Source: CBDFLT01 sp965249225
Lineage (GTDB): Bacteria > Chloroflexota > Dehalococcoidia > Lucifugimonadales > G963668185
Length of the DNA: 64,000 nucleotides
Assembly (NCBI GenBank): GCA_965249225.1
Contig: CBDFLT010000008.1
Span: forward strand, 124,001 to 188,000
Direction: 5' to 3'
Below, piece by piece: positions 32,682-42,334 of the stretch. Every line of letters starts with the position of its first letter. The first letter of the stretch is position 1. The notes beneath the pieces were generated by a model. It did no database searches. It was not told the DNA's origin and worked only from the letters and a program-made list of their open reading frames with translations. The translations under genes and the position numbers were made by a program.

Positions 32682-33638
32682 TCAGCCCAGGGCAGCCCGC
32701 AAGTGGTCTGTCGAGAGGTTGCCCCCGCTCATCACAAGGACCACCTTTTTCCCCTGAAGCCTGTCCTTGATCTTGAGCGCCGCGGCCAGAGGCGCGGCTC
32801 CGGCATGCTCCGCCAGGTTATGGGTCTTCTCAAGGTGCAGCACCACCGCCTGCTCAAGCTCCTCTTCACTGACCAGGAGGAAGTCGTCCATTAGGTCCCG
32901 CATGATGCCCAGGGTGAGTTCGAATCCGACCCTCGTGGCCAGGCCCTCCGCCACCGTCTCCATCTTGGACTCTACGATGTGCCCTTCCTTCCAGGAGAGG
33001 TATGCGGCCGGGGCCTTTTCCGCCTGGACCCCGATCACCTGAATGGCTGAGCTCATGCTCTTGGCCACGATGCAGGTACCGCAGGCGCCTCCGCCTCCGC
33101 CCACCGGGACGATGATGACGTCGACGTCCGGCAGGTCCTCCAAGATCTCCAGGGCATAGGTGCCCACGCCCGCGATCAGCCCCGGCTCGTTGGACGAGTG
33201 TATGTACCGGTAGCCCTCTTCCTGGGTCAGGCGTTCGACGTGCTCCCTTGCGTCGTCGAAGTCGCGTCCGTGGAATACCACGTTCCCTCCCAGGGTACGC
33301 ATCGACTCTACCTTTCCGGGGTTGCAGTTCTCCGGCACCACGATGGTCGCCGTCGTCCCGAAGAGCTGCGCGGCGTAAGAGATGGACTGGCCGTGGTTAC
33401 CCGACGAGGCCGAGATCAGGCCGCGCCGCTTTTCTTCCTCGGAGAGCTGCGAGACCAGGTTCACCCCTCCGCGCATCTTGAAGGCGCCGAGCCTCTGGTG
33501 GTTCTCGTGCTTGACGTACACTTCGGCACCGATGAGTTTGTCCAGGGTCAGGTAGTGGTGCAGAGGAGTACGGGTCACGTACGGCGCGATTCTCCGTTTG
33601 GCCTCTTTGATGTCCTTGATTGTGGGCCTCGTTAGCAA
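32682..33638 (-). CDS. Threonine/serine dehydratase (PLP)
   Basis: A 318-residue fold type II PLP enzyme that deaminates threonine or serine. The PLP Lys is K54 in QRLGAFKMRGG; VPENCNPGKVESM and PVGGGGGACGTC (phosphate-binding Gly loop) follow. There is no C-terminal ACT domain, so it resembles the catabolic TdcB or a serine racemase-like enzyme rather than full-length IlvA. TTG at 33638 is chosen because AAGGAG precedes it by five bases; the frame stays open for 27 more codons without a ribosome site. It is convergent with pyrD and divergent from mutL. Confidence 0.9.
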   Translation of the reverse strand: MLTRPTIKDIKEAKRRIAPYVTRTPLHHYLTLDKLIGAEVYVKHENHQRLGAFKMRGGVNLVSQLSEEEKRRGLISASSGNHGQSISYAAQLFGTTATIVVPENCNPGKVESMRTLGGNVVFHGRDFDDAREHVERLTQEEGYRYIHSSNEPGLIAGVGTYALEILEDLPDVDVIIVPVGGGGGACGTCIVAKSMSSAIQVIGVQAEKAPAAYLSWKEGHIVESKMETVAEGLATRVGFELTLGIMRDLMDDFLLVSEEELEQAVVLHLEKTHNLAEHAGAAPLAAALKIKDRLQGKKVVLVMSGGNLSTDHLRAALG

Positions 33639-33854
33639 GAAAAACTCCTTGGGAGTTGCCCTAGCTTTTTGACCTTGTAAAGGCGGTGCCACGGGCAATC
33701 TTCGCAAGTATGGTGTCAATCCGGTACGGTGTCAACTTCCATCTGCGGCGAGACAGAGTTTCTTGAAACGGTTAGGGTCTGGTGACTTTATAGGCGCGAC
33801 TGATAGCATGGGGTTGACGAGTCGAACTAACGTGCGCAATCATGAGACTTGCTC

Positions 33855-35642
33855 ATGGCGACCAAAAGCGCCCATTCGGTTATACGCTTACTCTCTTCTG
33901 AGGTCTCTTCCAAGATCGCGGCGGGGGAGGTTATCGAACGCCCCGCCTCGGTGGTCAAGGAGCTGGTGGAGAACTCGCTCGACGCCGGCGCGCTCGATAT
34001 TGCGGTCGAGATTAGAGGAGGCGGGATCGAGTCGATCCGAGTGGCCGACAACGGCTGCGGCATCTCTAGTGACGAGGTGCCACTGGCGTTCCAGCGGTTC
34101 GCCACGAGCAAGGTGTCCTCGGATGCGGACCTGGAGGCGATCTCGACCCTGGGGTTTCGTGGCGAGGCGCTGCCCAGCATCGCCGCCGTTTCCGTGGTCT
34201 CGTTTGTGACCAGAAGCGCCGCCGAGGACTTCGGTACTCGCGTCGATGTGGTGACGGGAGAAGTAGCTCGCACGGAGCGGCATGGCGCGGCTCCCGGCAC
34301 GACCGTAACGGTCAGCCACCTGTTCAGGAACTTCCCGGCTCGCCGCAAGTTCCTTCGCTCTGTAGCCTCGGAAACGTCCAGGATACAGGACTTAATTGCC
34401 CGCTACGCCCTCGCGTATCCCGAGGTTAGGTTCCGGCTGACCGTGGACGGCTCTAACTCACTCACCAGTCTGGGCTCAGGCGACATTCGAGAGGCCGTCG
34501 CGGCCGTCTACGGTCTTAAGGTGGCGGAAGCGATGCTGGAAATGCCGTCGTCTCCGGAGTCCCGCGCCGAGGATGGACCCTCGGTGTGGGGGATGGTAAG
34601 CCCGCCCTCCGTTAACCGGGCCAATCGCAGGTTCGTCAGCTTCTTCGTGAACCGACGCTGGGTCCAGAGCCGGATGCTCGGGTCGGCGCTGGAGCAGGCG
34701 TATCATGGCTTCCTGATGGAGCGCCGGCATCCGTTGGCGGTGGTCAACGTCGCCATCCCTTACGACCAGGTGGACGTCAACATGCATCCATCTAAGGCTG
34801 AGGTGCGATTCCGGCAGGAGGGCCTGGCGTTCTCGGCGGTGCAGCAGTCGGTGCGTGGTGTGTTGACCGCCCACGCCCCAGTGCCTGAAGCCCACCCTGT
34901 GGGTCATCATGAGTTCCCAGCAGCGGCGGAGAGGTCTGTCCGGCGAGTCGTGTCATCGAGAGGGCCGGCCTTCTGGCCCACGCAACTCGCTTCGCCCTCC
35001 ACAGAGCGGCACACCGAGGTGCAGGATGCCCCCTCTCCTTTGGATTCACCATCTCTGACTCCGAAAAAAGCGTTGCCGGTGCTCAGGGCGCTCGGTCAGG
35101 TGAACAACACGTACATCGCCGCCGAGGGGCCCGATGGGATGTATCTAATCGACCAGCACGCCGCTCATGAGCGGGTCCTATTTGAGGGGCTGACGGAGGC
35201 CGCCGCCGCGAAATCTTCGCCGGTGCAGACGCTACTGGAGCCCGAGACCTTGGAGGTGGACGCCCGCCAACAGGAGCTGGCGGAGTCTCAGCGAGAGTTG
35301 CTGAAGGGCTTCGGCTTTCACCTAGAGCCTTTCGGCGGCAGGACGTACTTGTTGCGCGGTGTCCCTGGTGCACTGGGAGGCTCTGACCCCGCGGGGGCCC
35401 TGCGCGATGTGCTGGACCTGATGGCCGAAGGCGGAGGCTTTGAGACTTGGGAGGAGCGGGCCGCATATTCCATCGCGTGCCACGGCGCCATCCGCGCGGG
35501 AAAGGTCTTGTCCAGCGAGGAGATGGCGGAGCTAACCAGGCGGCTCGAGGAGTGTCAACAGCCTCACACCTGTCCACATGGACGTCCGACCATGATCCAC
35601 CTCAGTTCAGGTCACCTGGAGCGAGAGTTCGGGCGTCGATAG
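33855..35642 (+). CDS. mutL: DNA mismatch repair protein MutL
   Basis: A 595-residue MutL. The GHKL ATPase is complete: IAAGEVIERPASVVKELVEN, VADNGCGIS and TLGFRGEALPSIA. The C-terminal dimerisation domain carries the endonuclease motif DQHAAHERVLFE and the late CPHGRP motif, so this is a nicking-type MutL of the kind found in bacteria without MutH. The linker (about 350-400) is Pro- and Ser-rich. The ATG at 33855 is preferred to the TTG six bases upstream. mutS is not in the window. Confidence 0.96.
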   Translation: MATKSAHSVIRLLSSEVSSKIAAGEVIERPASVVKELVENSLDAGALDIAVEIRGGGIESIRVADNGCGISSDEVPLAFQRFATSKVSSDADLEAISTLGFRGEALPSIAAVSVVSFVTRSAAEDFGTRVDVVTGEVARTERHGAAPGTTVTVSHLFRNFPARRKFLRSVASETSRIQDLIARYALAYPEVRFRLTVDGSNSLTSLGSGDIREAVAAVYGLKVAEAMLEMPSSPESRAEDGPSVWGMVSPPSVNRANRRFVSFFVNRRWVQSRMLGSALEQAYHGFLMERRHPLAVVNVAIPYDQVDVNMHPSKAEVRFRQEGLAFSAVQQSVRGVLTAHAPVPEAHPVGHHEFPAAAERSVRRVVSSRGPAFWPTQLASPSTERHTEVQDAPSPLDSPSLTPKKALPVLRALGQVNNTYIAAEGPDGMYLIDQHAAHERVLFEGLTEAAAAKSSPVQTLLEPETLEVDARQQELAESQRELLKGFGFHLEPFGGRTYLLRGVPGALGGSDPAGALRDVLDLMAEGGGFETWEERAAYSIACHGAIRAGKVLSSEEMAELTRRLEECQQPHTCPHGRPTMIHLSSGHLEREFGRR

Positions 35643-35908
35643 CTCCGACGGCAGACCCTCCCAAGCCGGCTAACATCTCTCGATCAGCCTAGCAACCGTC
35701 CAGCCCAAGGTGCCGGGTACGCCCGCGTCAGTGACCGTCCTGAGGTATCGATCCGCACTAATGCGCTAATTGACAGAGCATATAGCCGCACGTATCTTTG
35801 AGTTCGCCGTGAGGGATATCGACTATCGAGCTATGCTACGCTGCCTCCGACACCTCCCTAGATGCAGGCGCACCTGCCGCATGTAGGCCCATCTAATATA
35901 GGAGCGGT

Positions 35909-36922
35909 ATGGACCTTTCTCTCCTGTGGCTCCAGCTTGGAGGGTCCGCGGCCCTGATCCTTGGCGCCGCCAATTTCCTCGCCAAGTCGGCCGACGTCAT
36001 CGCCTTCAAGACCGGGCTGGGCCGGTCATTCATCGGCGTCGTCCTACTGGCTACGGCCACCTCTTTGCCGGAACTGGGCACCGGGGTCAGCTCGGTGACG
36101 TTTATCGACGAGCCTGACCTGGCCGCGGGCGACGCCTTCGGCAGCAACCTTTTCAATCTGCTGATTATAGGCCTGCTAGACCTGTACTGGCGACATGGCC
36201 CCATCTTGAGAAGCGCCGGCACGACCGCCGTGTTGGTGGCCGGTCTGTCAATGGTCGGCATAGCGCTGGGAGGCGTGGCAGTTCTCATCCACGGCGCGAC
36301 CACGACCACGGCCGGCTGGTATATCAGCCCGGTGTCGGTGGTGCTGTTTATATTTTTCGTGGGGGCCATGTTCATGATCTATCGGGCCACGCAGGCCGGT
36401 GAACAGCAGGCCCCTCAAGGTCAAGGCCACGAGTACACGTCGGCCAGCCTGTCCAGGGCGACCTTCACGTATCTGGCATCGGCTGCAGTCGTGGTGGGGG
36501 CGGCTATATGGCTGGCCCAGACCGGAGACCGAATCGCCACCGAGATGGAATGGGAAAAGAGCTTCGTCGGCACTCAGTTCCTGGCGTTCAGCACCTCGCT
36601 TCCCGAGTTCGCGGCCGCGTTCGCGGCCATACGCTTGCACGCTCCGGAGTTGGCGATCACCGCCGTTCTCGGAAGCAACCTCTTCAACATGGGGTTCATC
36701 CTGTTCCTGGACGACGTGGCCTATTCTAGCGGGGCTCTTTGGGCCGACGTCTCACCGATACACGCTCTGACGGCGGTGATGGCGATCCTTATGACATCGG
36801 TGGTCACCATAGCTCTGGTTGGCCATCTGATGGTTAGGCCGGCCAAGTTCTGGAGATTGGAGGCGGTGTTGCTAATAGGGCTATACATTGCGTCCAGCAT
36901 ACTCGTGTTCTATCTTGGCTGA
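35909..36922 (+). CDS. CaCA-family sodium/calcium exchanger-like transporter
   Basis: A 337-residue polytopic membrane protein with the internal duplication of the Ca2+:cation antiporter family. The first alpha-repeat reads VVLLATATSLPELGTGVSS and the second TQFLAFSTSLPEFAAAFAA, each with the conserved TSLPE. Roughly ten hydrophobic segments are visible, with a short hydrophilic loop (QAGEQQAPQGQGH) between the halves. AGGAGCGGT precedes the ATG. It could exchange calcium for sodium or protons. It stands alone, followed by a degenerate gene on the other strand. Confidence 0.88.
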   Translation: MDLSLLWLQLGGSAALILGAANFLAKSADVIAFKTGLGRSFIGVVLLATATSLPELGTGVSSVTFIDEPDLAAGDAFGSNLFNLLIIGLLDLYWRHGPILRSAGTTAVLVAGLSMVGIALGGVAVLIHGATTTTAGWYISPVSVVLFIFFVGAMFMIYRATQAGEQQAPQGQGHEYTSASLSRATFTYLASAAVVVGAAIWLAQTGDRIATEMEWEKSFVGTQFLAFSTSLPEFAAAFAAIRLHAPELAITAVLGSNLFNMGFILFLDDVAYSSGALWADVSPIHALTAVMAILMTSVVTIALVGHLMVRPAKFWRLEAVLLIGLYIASSILVFYLG

Positions 36923-36937
36923 CCTCCGCGTTTCTAG

Positions 36938-37147
36938 TCATGCCGTCAGTCCGGAGGCCACGGAGTTGATGGGCGGCAGGTAATCGATCAGGAGTTCCCA
37001 GTGGTCGCCGTTGTCGTGGCCCTCGAAGAAAGGCCCTGAGAGCGACCAGCTTTTCCGCGACTTATCGCTGGAAAGGATGAACTCACCCTTCCGCGTGCCT
37101 ACCATCAGGATCACATTGCCCTTCGTGGTCCGCGTTCGCTCGCTCAT
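36938..37147 (-). pseudogene. Internally deleted BNR/sialidase-like gene
   Basis: A 69-codon open frame that looks like the two ends of a much longer protein joined together. The first 40 residues (VILMVGTRKGEFILSSD, KSWSLSGPFFEG) match the N-terminus of exo-alpha-sialidase/BNR-repeat proteins. The last 25 (NGDHWELLIDYLPPINSV) match their C-terminal strand. Some 250-300 residues seem missing between 'FFEG' and 'HDNGDHW'. The start and ribosome site (AAGGAG) are intact, so it could still be expressed as a stub. The call rests on remembered family ends. Confidence 0.62.
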
Positions 37148-37260
37148 CTCCGTCGCCACTCCTTTCTGAGGTCTCGCCGCCGGGAATTTACCGAGAGAAC
37201 CATTCTATACTGGCCTGTCTACCCCGTCGTTCGACCGCACGGACCAGCGCCCATTTCAGC

Positions 37261-37290
37261 TTTACAGTTAGTAGAGGCGCCGGATATAAT
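37261..37290 (+). promoter_or_regulatory. Promoter of the def-cca-secDF-nfo operon
   Basis: TTTACA (37261-37266), 18 bases, TATAAT (37285-37290). The RNA would start near 37297, giving a 44-base leader to the TTG at 37341. Confidence 0.6.
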
Positions 37291-37340
37291 CACAGCTGTA
37301 CCCGGCTTAACGGGTGAGAGGGCTGTGTAAGAGAATCGAG

Positions 37341-37850
37341 TTGGCAGTTCTTCCCATAATCGAATACCCGGACCCTATACTGCGGTATAAGGCCAAGAAG
37401 GTCAGGAAAATCGACCGGTCTATCGAGCGCCTTGTCGATGACATGATCGACACCATGAGGGCCGCCTTCGGCGCAGGCCTCGCCGCAAACCAGGTCGGCG
37501 TATTGCGCCGCGTGATTGTCATCCAGCTTCCCGAGGACGAAGAGCCCAGGGTATACATAAATCCCGAGATCGTGCACCGAGAGGGCGTCAGGATAGTTGA
37601 GGAAGGATGCCTGAGCGTTCCCGGCTACACGGGGATGGTTCCCCGGGCCATCTGGGTGAAGGCCAAGGCCCTGGACCGGTCTACCAAACTGGTGAGGCTG
37701 AAGGCCGAGGGGATGCTCTCCCAGGTGTTTGAGCACGAAGTCGATCATCTTAACGGCATTCTTTACCTCGACCACCTCAGAAGCCACGAGGACCTGATCA
37801 AAATGGAGCCGGAGTCGGCAGAATCCTCTGCGTGGGTTGCGGTGGGATAG
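37341..37850 (+). CDS. def: Peptide deformylase
   Basis: A 169-residue deformylase that removes the formyl group from nascent proteins. The three metal motifs are present: GAGLAANQ (44-51, Asn where Pro is usual), EGCLSVP (88-94, ligand C90) and HEVDH (132-136, ligands H132/H136 with catalytic E133). The TTG at 37341 gives the typical start AVLPIIEYPDP and has AAGAG upstream; GTG at 37314 is possible. It is the first gene of a tight operon with cca, secD, secF and nfo. Confidence 0.95.
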   Translation: MAVLPIIEYPDPILRYKAKKVRKIDRSIERLVDDMIDTMRAAFGAGLAANQVGVLRRVIVIQLPEDEEPRVYINPEIVHREGVRIVEEGCLSVPGYTGMVPRAIWVKAKALDRSTKLVRLKAEGMLSQVFEHEVDHLNGILYLDHLRSHEDLIKMEPESAESSAWVAVG

Positions 37851-37869
37851 TGGAAGAGTTCTGCTGGGC

Positions 37870-39381
37870 ATGAGCCGCTTTTCTAAGACTACCTCCATCA
37901 CAGCGCTGAATTCGTCGCGTCTTCCTCCGCTGGTGCACATCGTGGGAGAGCTTTGCACTTCGAGGGGCGTCCCAGCTTTCCTGCTGGGTGGTGTGGTGAG
38001 AGACTTATTGCTTGGTAGGCCGATTCACGACATCGACTTAGGTGTGGAGGGAAACACACGAGGACTGGGGCGCGAGCTGTCTGCCTCGCTGGGCGGGCGG
38101 TTCGTACTACTGGACAGTACCCGCGACATCGTGAGGATCGTTGTTCCCGTCAACGGGGGCGGTTCCGTAATCGACCTTAGCCCCATACAAGACGGGATCG
38201 TGTCTGACCTTGGCCGGCGAGACTTCACGCTGGACGCTATGGCGGTCTCGATTGGAGATGTATTGCGTCCTGGACACGAGCCCTCCGTGGTTGATCCCCA
38301 TGGGGGCCAGTCGGACCTGCGGGCCGGCGTCATCAGAGCGGTTTCGCCTTCAGTCTTCCGCGAGGACGGCGCCCGCCTGATGAGGGCGCCGCGGTTGGCG
38401 GCCCAACTGGAGTTCCGAATCGCTGATGATACGGCGGCTGCAATCCGACGCGACGCCTGTCTCGTAAATAGTGTGGCGCCCGAGCGGGTGAGAGACGAGT
38501 TTTTGAAGCTACTGGCGGAGCCCTCGGTGACCGCCTCGCTGCGCCGTCTCGATGACTTGGGTCTGCTGTGCCGGATATTGCCTGAGCTGGACGAGGGCCG
38601 GGGAGTCACCCAGCCCAAGGAGCACTATTGGGACGTGTTGGGCCATGGTCTAGAGGCGGCGGGACAGGTCGAGAGAGTGCTGGATGACCGGTCCGAAGAC
38701 ACTGGGTTTGCTCAGCAGGCGGTTCCCAGGTTCGAGGGCATGGGGGAGTATTTCGCCGCCGAGGCCGGCGACGGCCACAGTAGGACGACGATTTTGAAGC
38801 TGGCGGGCCTGCTTCACGACCTAGCAAAGCCTGAAACCAGGACAGTGGAGGAGTCGGGCCGCATACGGTTCCTAGGTCATCACACCAGAGGCGCCGAGAC
38901 ATCCGAGAAGGCCCTCAAACACCTCAGGTTCAGCGGTCGAAGCACGGACATGGTGCGGTGGATGGTGGAGCACCACCTGCGCCCAAGCCAGATGGCCCAA
39001 GAAGGAGAGATGCCGACTCCTAGGGCGGTCTATCGCTATTATCGGGACGTCGGCGACGTTGCAGTCGATACGCTTTATCTGAATCTGGCCGATTTCATGG
39101 CCGCCCGCGGCCCCGAGCTTGGGCAGGAAGAGTGGCAGGAACACTGCCGTGTGATTAACCACATTCTCACCACCGACGCATCCCTGAGGTCGCCCGCGAT
39201 CTCAAAGGGACTGATCAGCGGACACGACATCATGGACACTTTCTCTCTGGAGCCTGGGCCGTTGATCGGGACATTGCTTGAGATGGTGCGTGAGGCCCAG
39301 GCGAGCGGAGAGATAACTACTAGGGAAGAGGCCCTTACCATGGTCGAAGATAGGGTACGGAGGAAGGTACGTAGTGCGTAG
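37870..39381 (+). CDS. cca: tRNA nucleotidyltransferase/poly(A) polymerase family with HD domain
   Basis: A 503-residue class II nucleotidyltransferase. The head domain has FLLGGVVRDLLLGR followed by HDIDLGVEG, giving the metal-binding DxD. RRDFTLDAMAV and DGARLMRAPRLAAQLEF are the following family blocks. The C-terminal half carries an HD phosphohydrolase domain (LLHDLAKP, FLGHHTRGAE). Whether it adds the whole CCA or only part of it cannot be told. The ATG at 37870 lies 19 bases after def. The 3' end overlaps secD by 8 bases. The tRNA-Glu at 59698 encodes its own CCA. Confidence 0.9.
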   Translation: MSRFSKTTSITALNSSRLPPLVHIVGELCTSRGVPAFLLGGVVRDLLLGRPIHDIDLGVEGNTRGLGRELSASLGGRFVLLDSTRDIVRIVVPVNGGGSVIDLSPIQDGIVSDLGRRDFTLDAMAVSIGDVLRPGHEPSVVDPHGGQSDLRAGVIRAVSPSVFREDGARLMRAPRLAAQLEFRIADDTAAAIRRDACLVNSVAPERVRDEFLKLLAEPSVTASLRRLDDLGLLCRILPELDEGRGVTQPKEHYWDVLGHGLEAAGQVERVLDDRSEDTGFAQQAVPRFEGMGEYFAAEAGDGHSRTTILKLAGLLHDLAKPETRTVEESGRIRFLGHHTRGAETSEKALKHLRFSGRSTDMVRWMVEHHLRPSQMAQEGEMPTPRAVYRYYRDVGDVAVDTLYLNLADFMAARGPELGQEEWQEHCRVINHILTTDASLRSPAISKGLISGHDIMDTFSLEPGPLIGTLLEMVREAQASGEITTREEALTMVEDRVRRKVRSA

Positions 39382-41380
39382 GCACGCTCGGATCCTCTTA
39401 TTCATTGGAGCGCTGGTGCTTGTCGCCGGCCTCATCCTCGGATTTAACCCCGTTAAGGTCCCGGGACTCGAGCGAGGCGGCGACAACTTTCTGGGGTTGA
39501 AGCTGGGTCTCCAGCTCCAGGGCGGTATCCACCTGGAATACAGGGCCGATCTTCGGGACCCTGTAACCGACGAGAGGATAACGCCGTCCAGAGACCAGAT
39601 GGAGTCCTTGAAGGCCACCATCGAGCGCCGTGTAAATAAATCCGGTCTGGGCGAGCCCATTATCCTGCTGCTTGGAGACGACCGCCTCCTGGTCCAGATA
39701 CCCGGCGTCCGCGATGTGAAGAGGGCCAAGAGCCTCATCGGTGAAACGGCCAGGCTGGAGATCAAGCACCGCACCTTCGATGTCCTGCAGAATATAGCCG
39801 GGATCACCGATGAGGATATCCTGAGCGTCACCATTGAACCGGACCCCGCTCAGGTCGAGGCGTTCAGAGAGACTTCTGCCGGTCTGGAGGAGGCGGAAAC
39901 TGTGGAGGTGCCGGAGGTAGAGTCCGAGGCATCTACTGAAGCGGCGGGTGAGGCCGAGCCAGACCCGGGAGACCAAAGTGAGTCGGTGGCGGAGGGCGAA
40001 GGCGAGGTCGGAGCTGAGGATCCAGGGGAAGGTGAGCCCGAGCCGGAACCGGAGTTTGCGCCGGTCTTGGTCGTGGAGTTCAGCGAAAGCGGAGCCGAGG
40101 CGTTCGCCGTGGTCGTGGACCGGCTGGAACAGAGCCTCACGCCTGCGTCCGGAGAGGAAGCCGCCTCACCTGCTACCGAAACCGAGGACGGACGCCAACG
40201 CGTTTTCCCCAACCGCCTCACGGTGACGTTGCGGGGCCTGGAGTCGAGAACTTACCAGGTGCTCTACGAGCGAGCGCTCCTGGTGCCGGGTGGTGGCGTA
40301 TTGTTGCTGGAGGGAGTACGGAGGATCGAGGACACCAACAAGTTTCAGATATCACTCGTTGACGTGGCGCCCACCGTGGATGTGGCCAGGGAGACTTTTG
40401 GAGATGACCTGACGGTCGGCTTCACTGAGATCCAGGGCAAGTCGGACGAAGACATCGGGCTCACCGGCGATGATCTTGCGCGGGCTTATCCGGGCACGCA
40501 TCAAGGATCGGGAGTGCCCATAATCAACATCGAGTTCAACGACCGCGGAACGCGGAAATTCGGCGAGCTGACAGCGCTGATCGCCGGCACGTCAGAACAA
40601 GTGGCCTTCATTCTGGACGGAGAAGAGCTGATCTCCCCGGTGGTCACTACGGCGATAACCGGTGGCACCTCCTTTATCCAGGGCAGGGACTTCACCATCG
40701 AACGGGTGAGGGATATATCCCTTCTGCTGGAGTCGGGCCGCCTCCCTCTGACCATAGGCGCCCCGATTCTCGAGCGTGACGTCGGTCCCAGTCTGGGAGC
40801 CGAGTCCCTTCGGAAGAGCGTTATCGCGGGTGGCGTGGGGCTTGGACTGGTGCTGCTGTTCATGGTGATGTACTATCGGGCCCCCGGAATGGTGGCGGCC
40901 GTCGCGCTGGTGATCTACGGCGCGCTCGTCCTCGCCATCTTCAAGATGGTGCCCGTTACACTGAACCTCCCGGGCGTCGGCGCCGCCGTCCTGTCCATAG
41001 GCATGGCCGTGGACGCGAACATCCTGATCTTCGAGCGCATGAAGGACGAGCTGAGGGCGGGCCGTACCCTGCTATCGGCGATAAACATCGGATTCAATCG
41101 GGCCTGGCCGGCCATAAGAGACGGGAACGTCTCCACGTTGATTACGTGCGCGATTCTGTTCTGGTTCGCCGACCAGTTGGGCGCCATATTCGTGCAGGGC
41201 TTCGCCATCACACTCGCCATCGGCGTGGGCGTCAGTATGTTCTCGGCCATCATCATAAGCAGGACCTTCCTTCGGTTGCTTGCCGAAACCCGTCTCAGCG
41301 GACATCTCGGCATGTTTATGCCATCGGGTGCCGCAGAGCTTCCTCAGCAACCCACGGTGGCCCCAGCACACAGGAGCTAG
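39374..41380 (+). CDS. secD: Protein translocase subunit SecD with long acidic insert
   Basis: A 668-residue SecD, which with SecF uses the proton gradient to finish protein export through SecYEG. An N-terminal membrane helix (7-24) is followed by GLKLGLQLQGGIHLEY and ERRVNKSGLGEP. The periplasmic base contains GRDFTIERVRDISLLLESGRLP, split here by context. Five C-terminal membrane helices carry AVDANILIFERMKDELRAG. Residues about 171-228 (bases 39884-40057) are an extra Glu/Ala/Pro-rich insert absent from most SecDs. It starts with GTG at 39374 behind GGAGGAAGG, overlapping cca. Confidence 0.95.
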   Translation: MRRHARILLFIGALVLVAGLILGFNPVKVPGLERGGDNFLGLKLGLQLQGGIHLEYRADLRDPVTDERITPSRDQMESLKATIERRVNKSGLGEPIILLLGDDRLLVQIPGVRDVKRAKSLIGETARLEIKHRTFDVLQNIAGITDEDILSVTIEPDPAQVEAFRETSAGLEEAETVEVPEVESEASTEAAGEAEPDPGDQSESVAEGEGEVGAEDPGEGEPEPEPEFAPVLVVEFSESGAEAFAVVVDRLEQSLTPASGEEAASPATETEDGRQRVFPNRLTVTLRGLESRTYQVLYERALLVPGGGVLLLEGVRRIEDTNKFQISLVDVAPTVDVARETFGDDLTVGFTEIQGKSDEDIGLTGDDLARAYPGTHQGSGVPIINIEFNDRGTRKFGELTALIAGTSEQVAFILDGEELISPVVTTAITGGTSFIQGRDFTIERVRDISLLLESGRLPLTIGAPILERDVGPSLGAESLRKSVIAGGVGLGLVLLFMVMYYRAPGMVAAVALVIYGALVLAIFKMVPVTLNLPGVGAAVLSIGMAVDANILIFERMKDELRAGRTLLSAINIGFNRAWPAIRDGNVSTLITCAILFWFADQLGAIFVQGFAITLAIGVGVSMFSAIIISRTFLRLLAETRLSGHLGMFMPSGAAELPQQPTVAPAHRS

Positions 41381-41383
41381 AGC

Positions 41384-42316
41384 TTGGACTTCGCTGGTAA
41401 AAGATACTGGTTCTTCTTGCTCTCGCTGGGCGTAATCATACCGGGCATCGTGTTCCTGATAATCTCGTCTGGACTCAATCCCGGCATCGACTTCACCGGC
41501 GGTTCCGCCATTTTGCTCAAGTTCGCCGATCCAGTGGACGAAGAAGACCTAAGTCGTGAGATGACCGCCCTAGGCCATCCCGATAGTCAAGTCAACCGGC
41601 TGGACGACGGCAGCCATTTCATCCGGACAAAGGAGCTAAGAGAGGGTGAAAAGGACGCCTTAGTAGACGAGCTTCAAAGCGCCCTATCACCGAACGGGAT
41701 CGAGGTGCTCTCCTTCGATCAGGTCTCCGCATCTGTCGGCAGGGCAACGATAATCAAAGCCTTATGGGCCGTTCTCGCGGCGGCGGTGGGTATCTTTTTC
41801 TACGTTTGGTGGGCGTTCCGTAACGTGCCGAGCCCATTCAGGTACGGTGCCGCGGCCATTGTGGCCTTGGTGCACGATGCGGTCGTGGTGATTGGGATTT
41901 TCGCCATTCTGGGTGAGCTGGCCGATACCGAGGTCAACAGGATGTTCCTGGTCGCCTTGCTCACTGTGATCGGATACAGCGTCAACGACACCATCGTGGT
42001 GTTCGACAGGCTCAGGGAGAAAGTGATCCAATTTCCCAACCGTACCCTGGCGGCAAACGTAAACTTGAGCATATCAGAGACTATCTCGCGTTCCCTGAAC
42101 ACAAGCCTCACCCTGCTGTTCACATTGCTGGCGCTGATGCTGTTCGGCGGGCCCACGATCCAGGTATTTTTGCTGACCCTCTTGGTCGGCGTGGTGGCCG
42201 GTACTTATAGCTCCATCGCCATAGCCGCCCAGACGCTGGTCGTATGGGAGAGCGGGGATATAGGGCGCTTCTACAGGCGACTGAGGTCGCCGCTTCGCGC
42301 CACTACGGGTCCCTAA
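41384..42316 (+). CDS. secF: Protein translocase subunit SecF
   Basis: A 310-residue SecF, partner of SecD. One N-terminal helix, the GLNPGIDFTGGSAILLKF motif (about 30-47), a small periplasmic domain, and five C-terminal helices with ALVHDAVVVIGIFAIL and YSVNDTIVVFDRLREK are all present. The start is TTG at 41384, three bases after secD; the ribosome site AGGAG lies inside the end of secD, so translation is coupled. nfo follows after 18 bases. Confidence 0.96.
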   Translation: MDFAGKRYWFFLLSLGVIIPGIVFLIISSGLNPGIDFTGGSAILLKFADPVDEEDLSREMTALGHPDSQVNRLDDGSHFIRTKELREGEKDALVDELQSALSPNGIEVLSFDQVSASVGRATIIKALWAVLAAAVGIFFYVWWAFRNVPSPFRYGAAAIVALVHDAVVVIGIFAILGELADTEVNRMFLVALLTVIGYSVNDTIVVFDRLREKVIQFPNRTLAANVNLSISETISRSLNTSLTLLFTLLALMLFGGPTIQVFLLTLLVGVVAGTYSSIAIAAQTLVVWESGDIGRFYRRLRSPLRATTGP

Positions 42317-42334
42317 CAAGAGGGGGAAAGCCGT

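Noticed and set aside
35643..35908. Small gene between mutL and the exchanger
   Set aside because: The 266 bases contain only short frames without ribosome sites; nothing supportable was seen.
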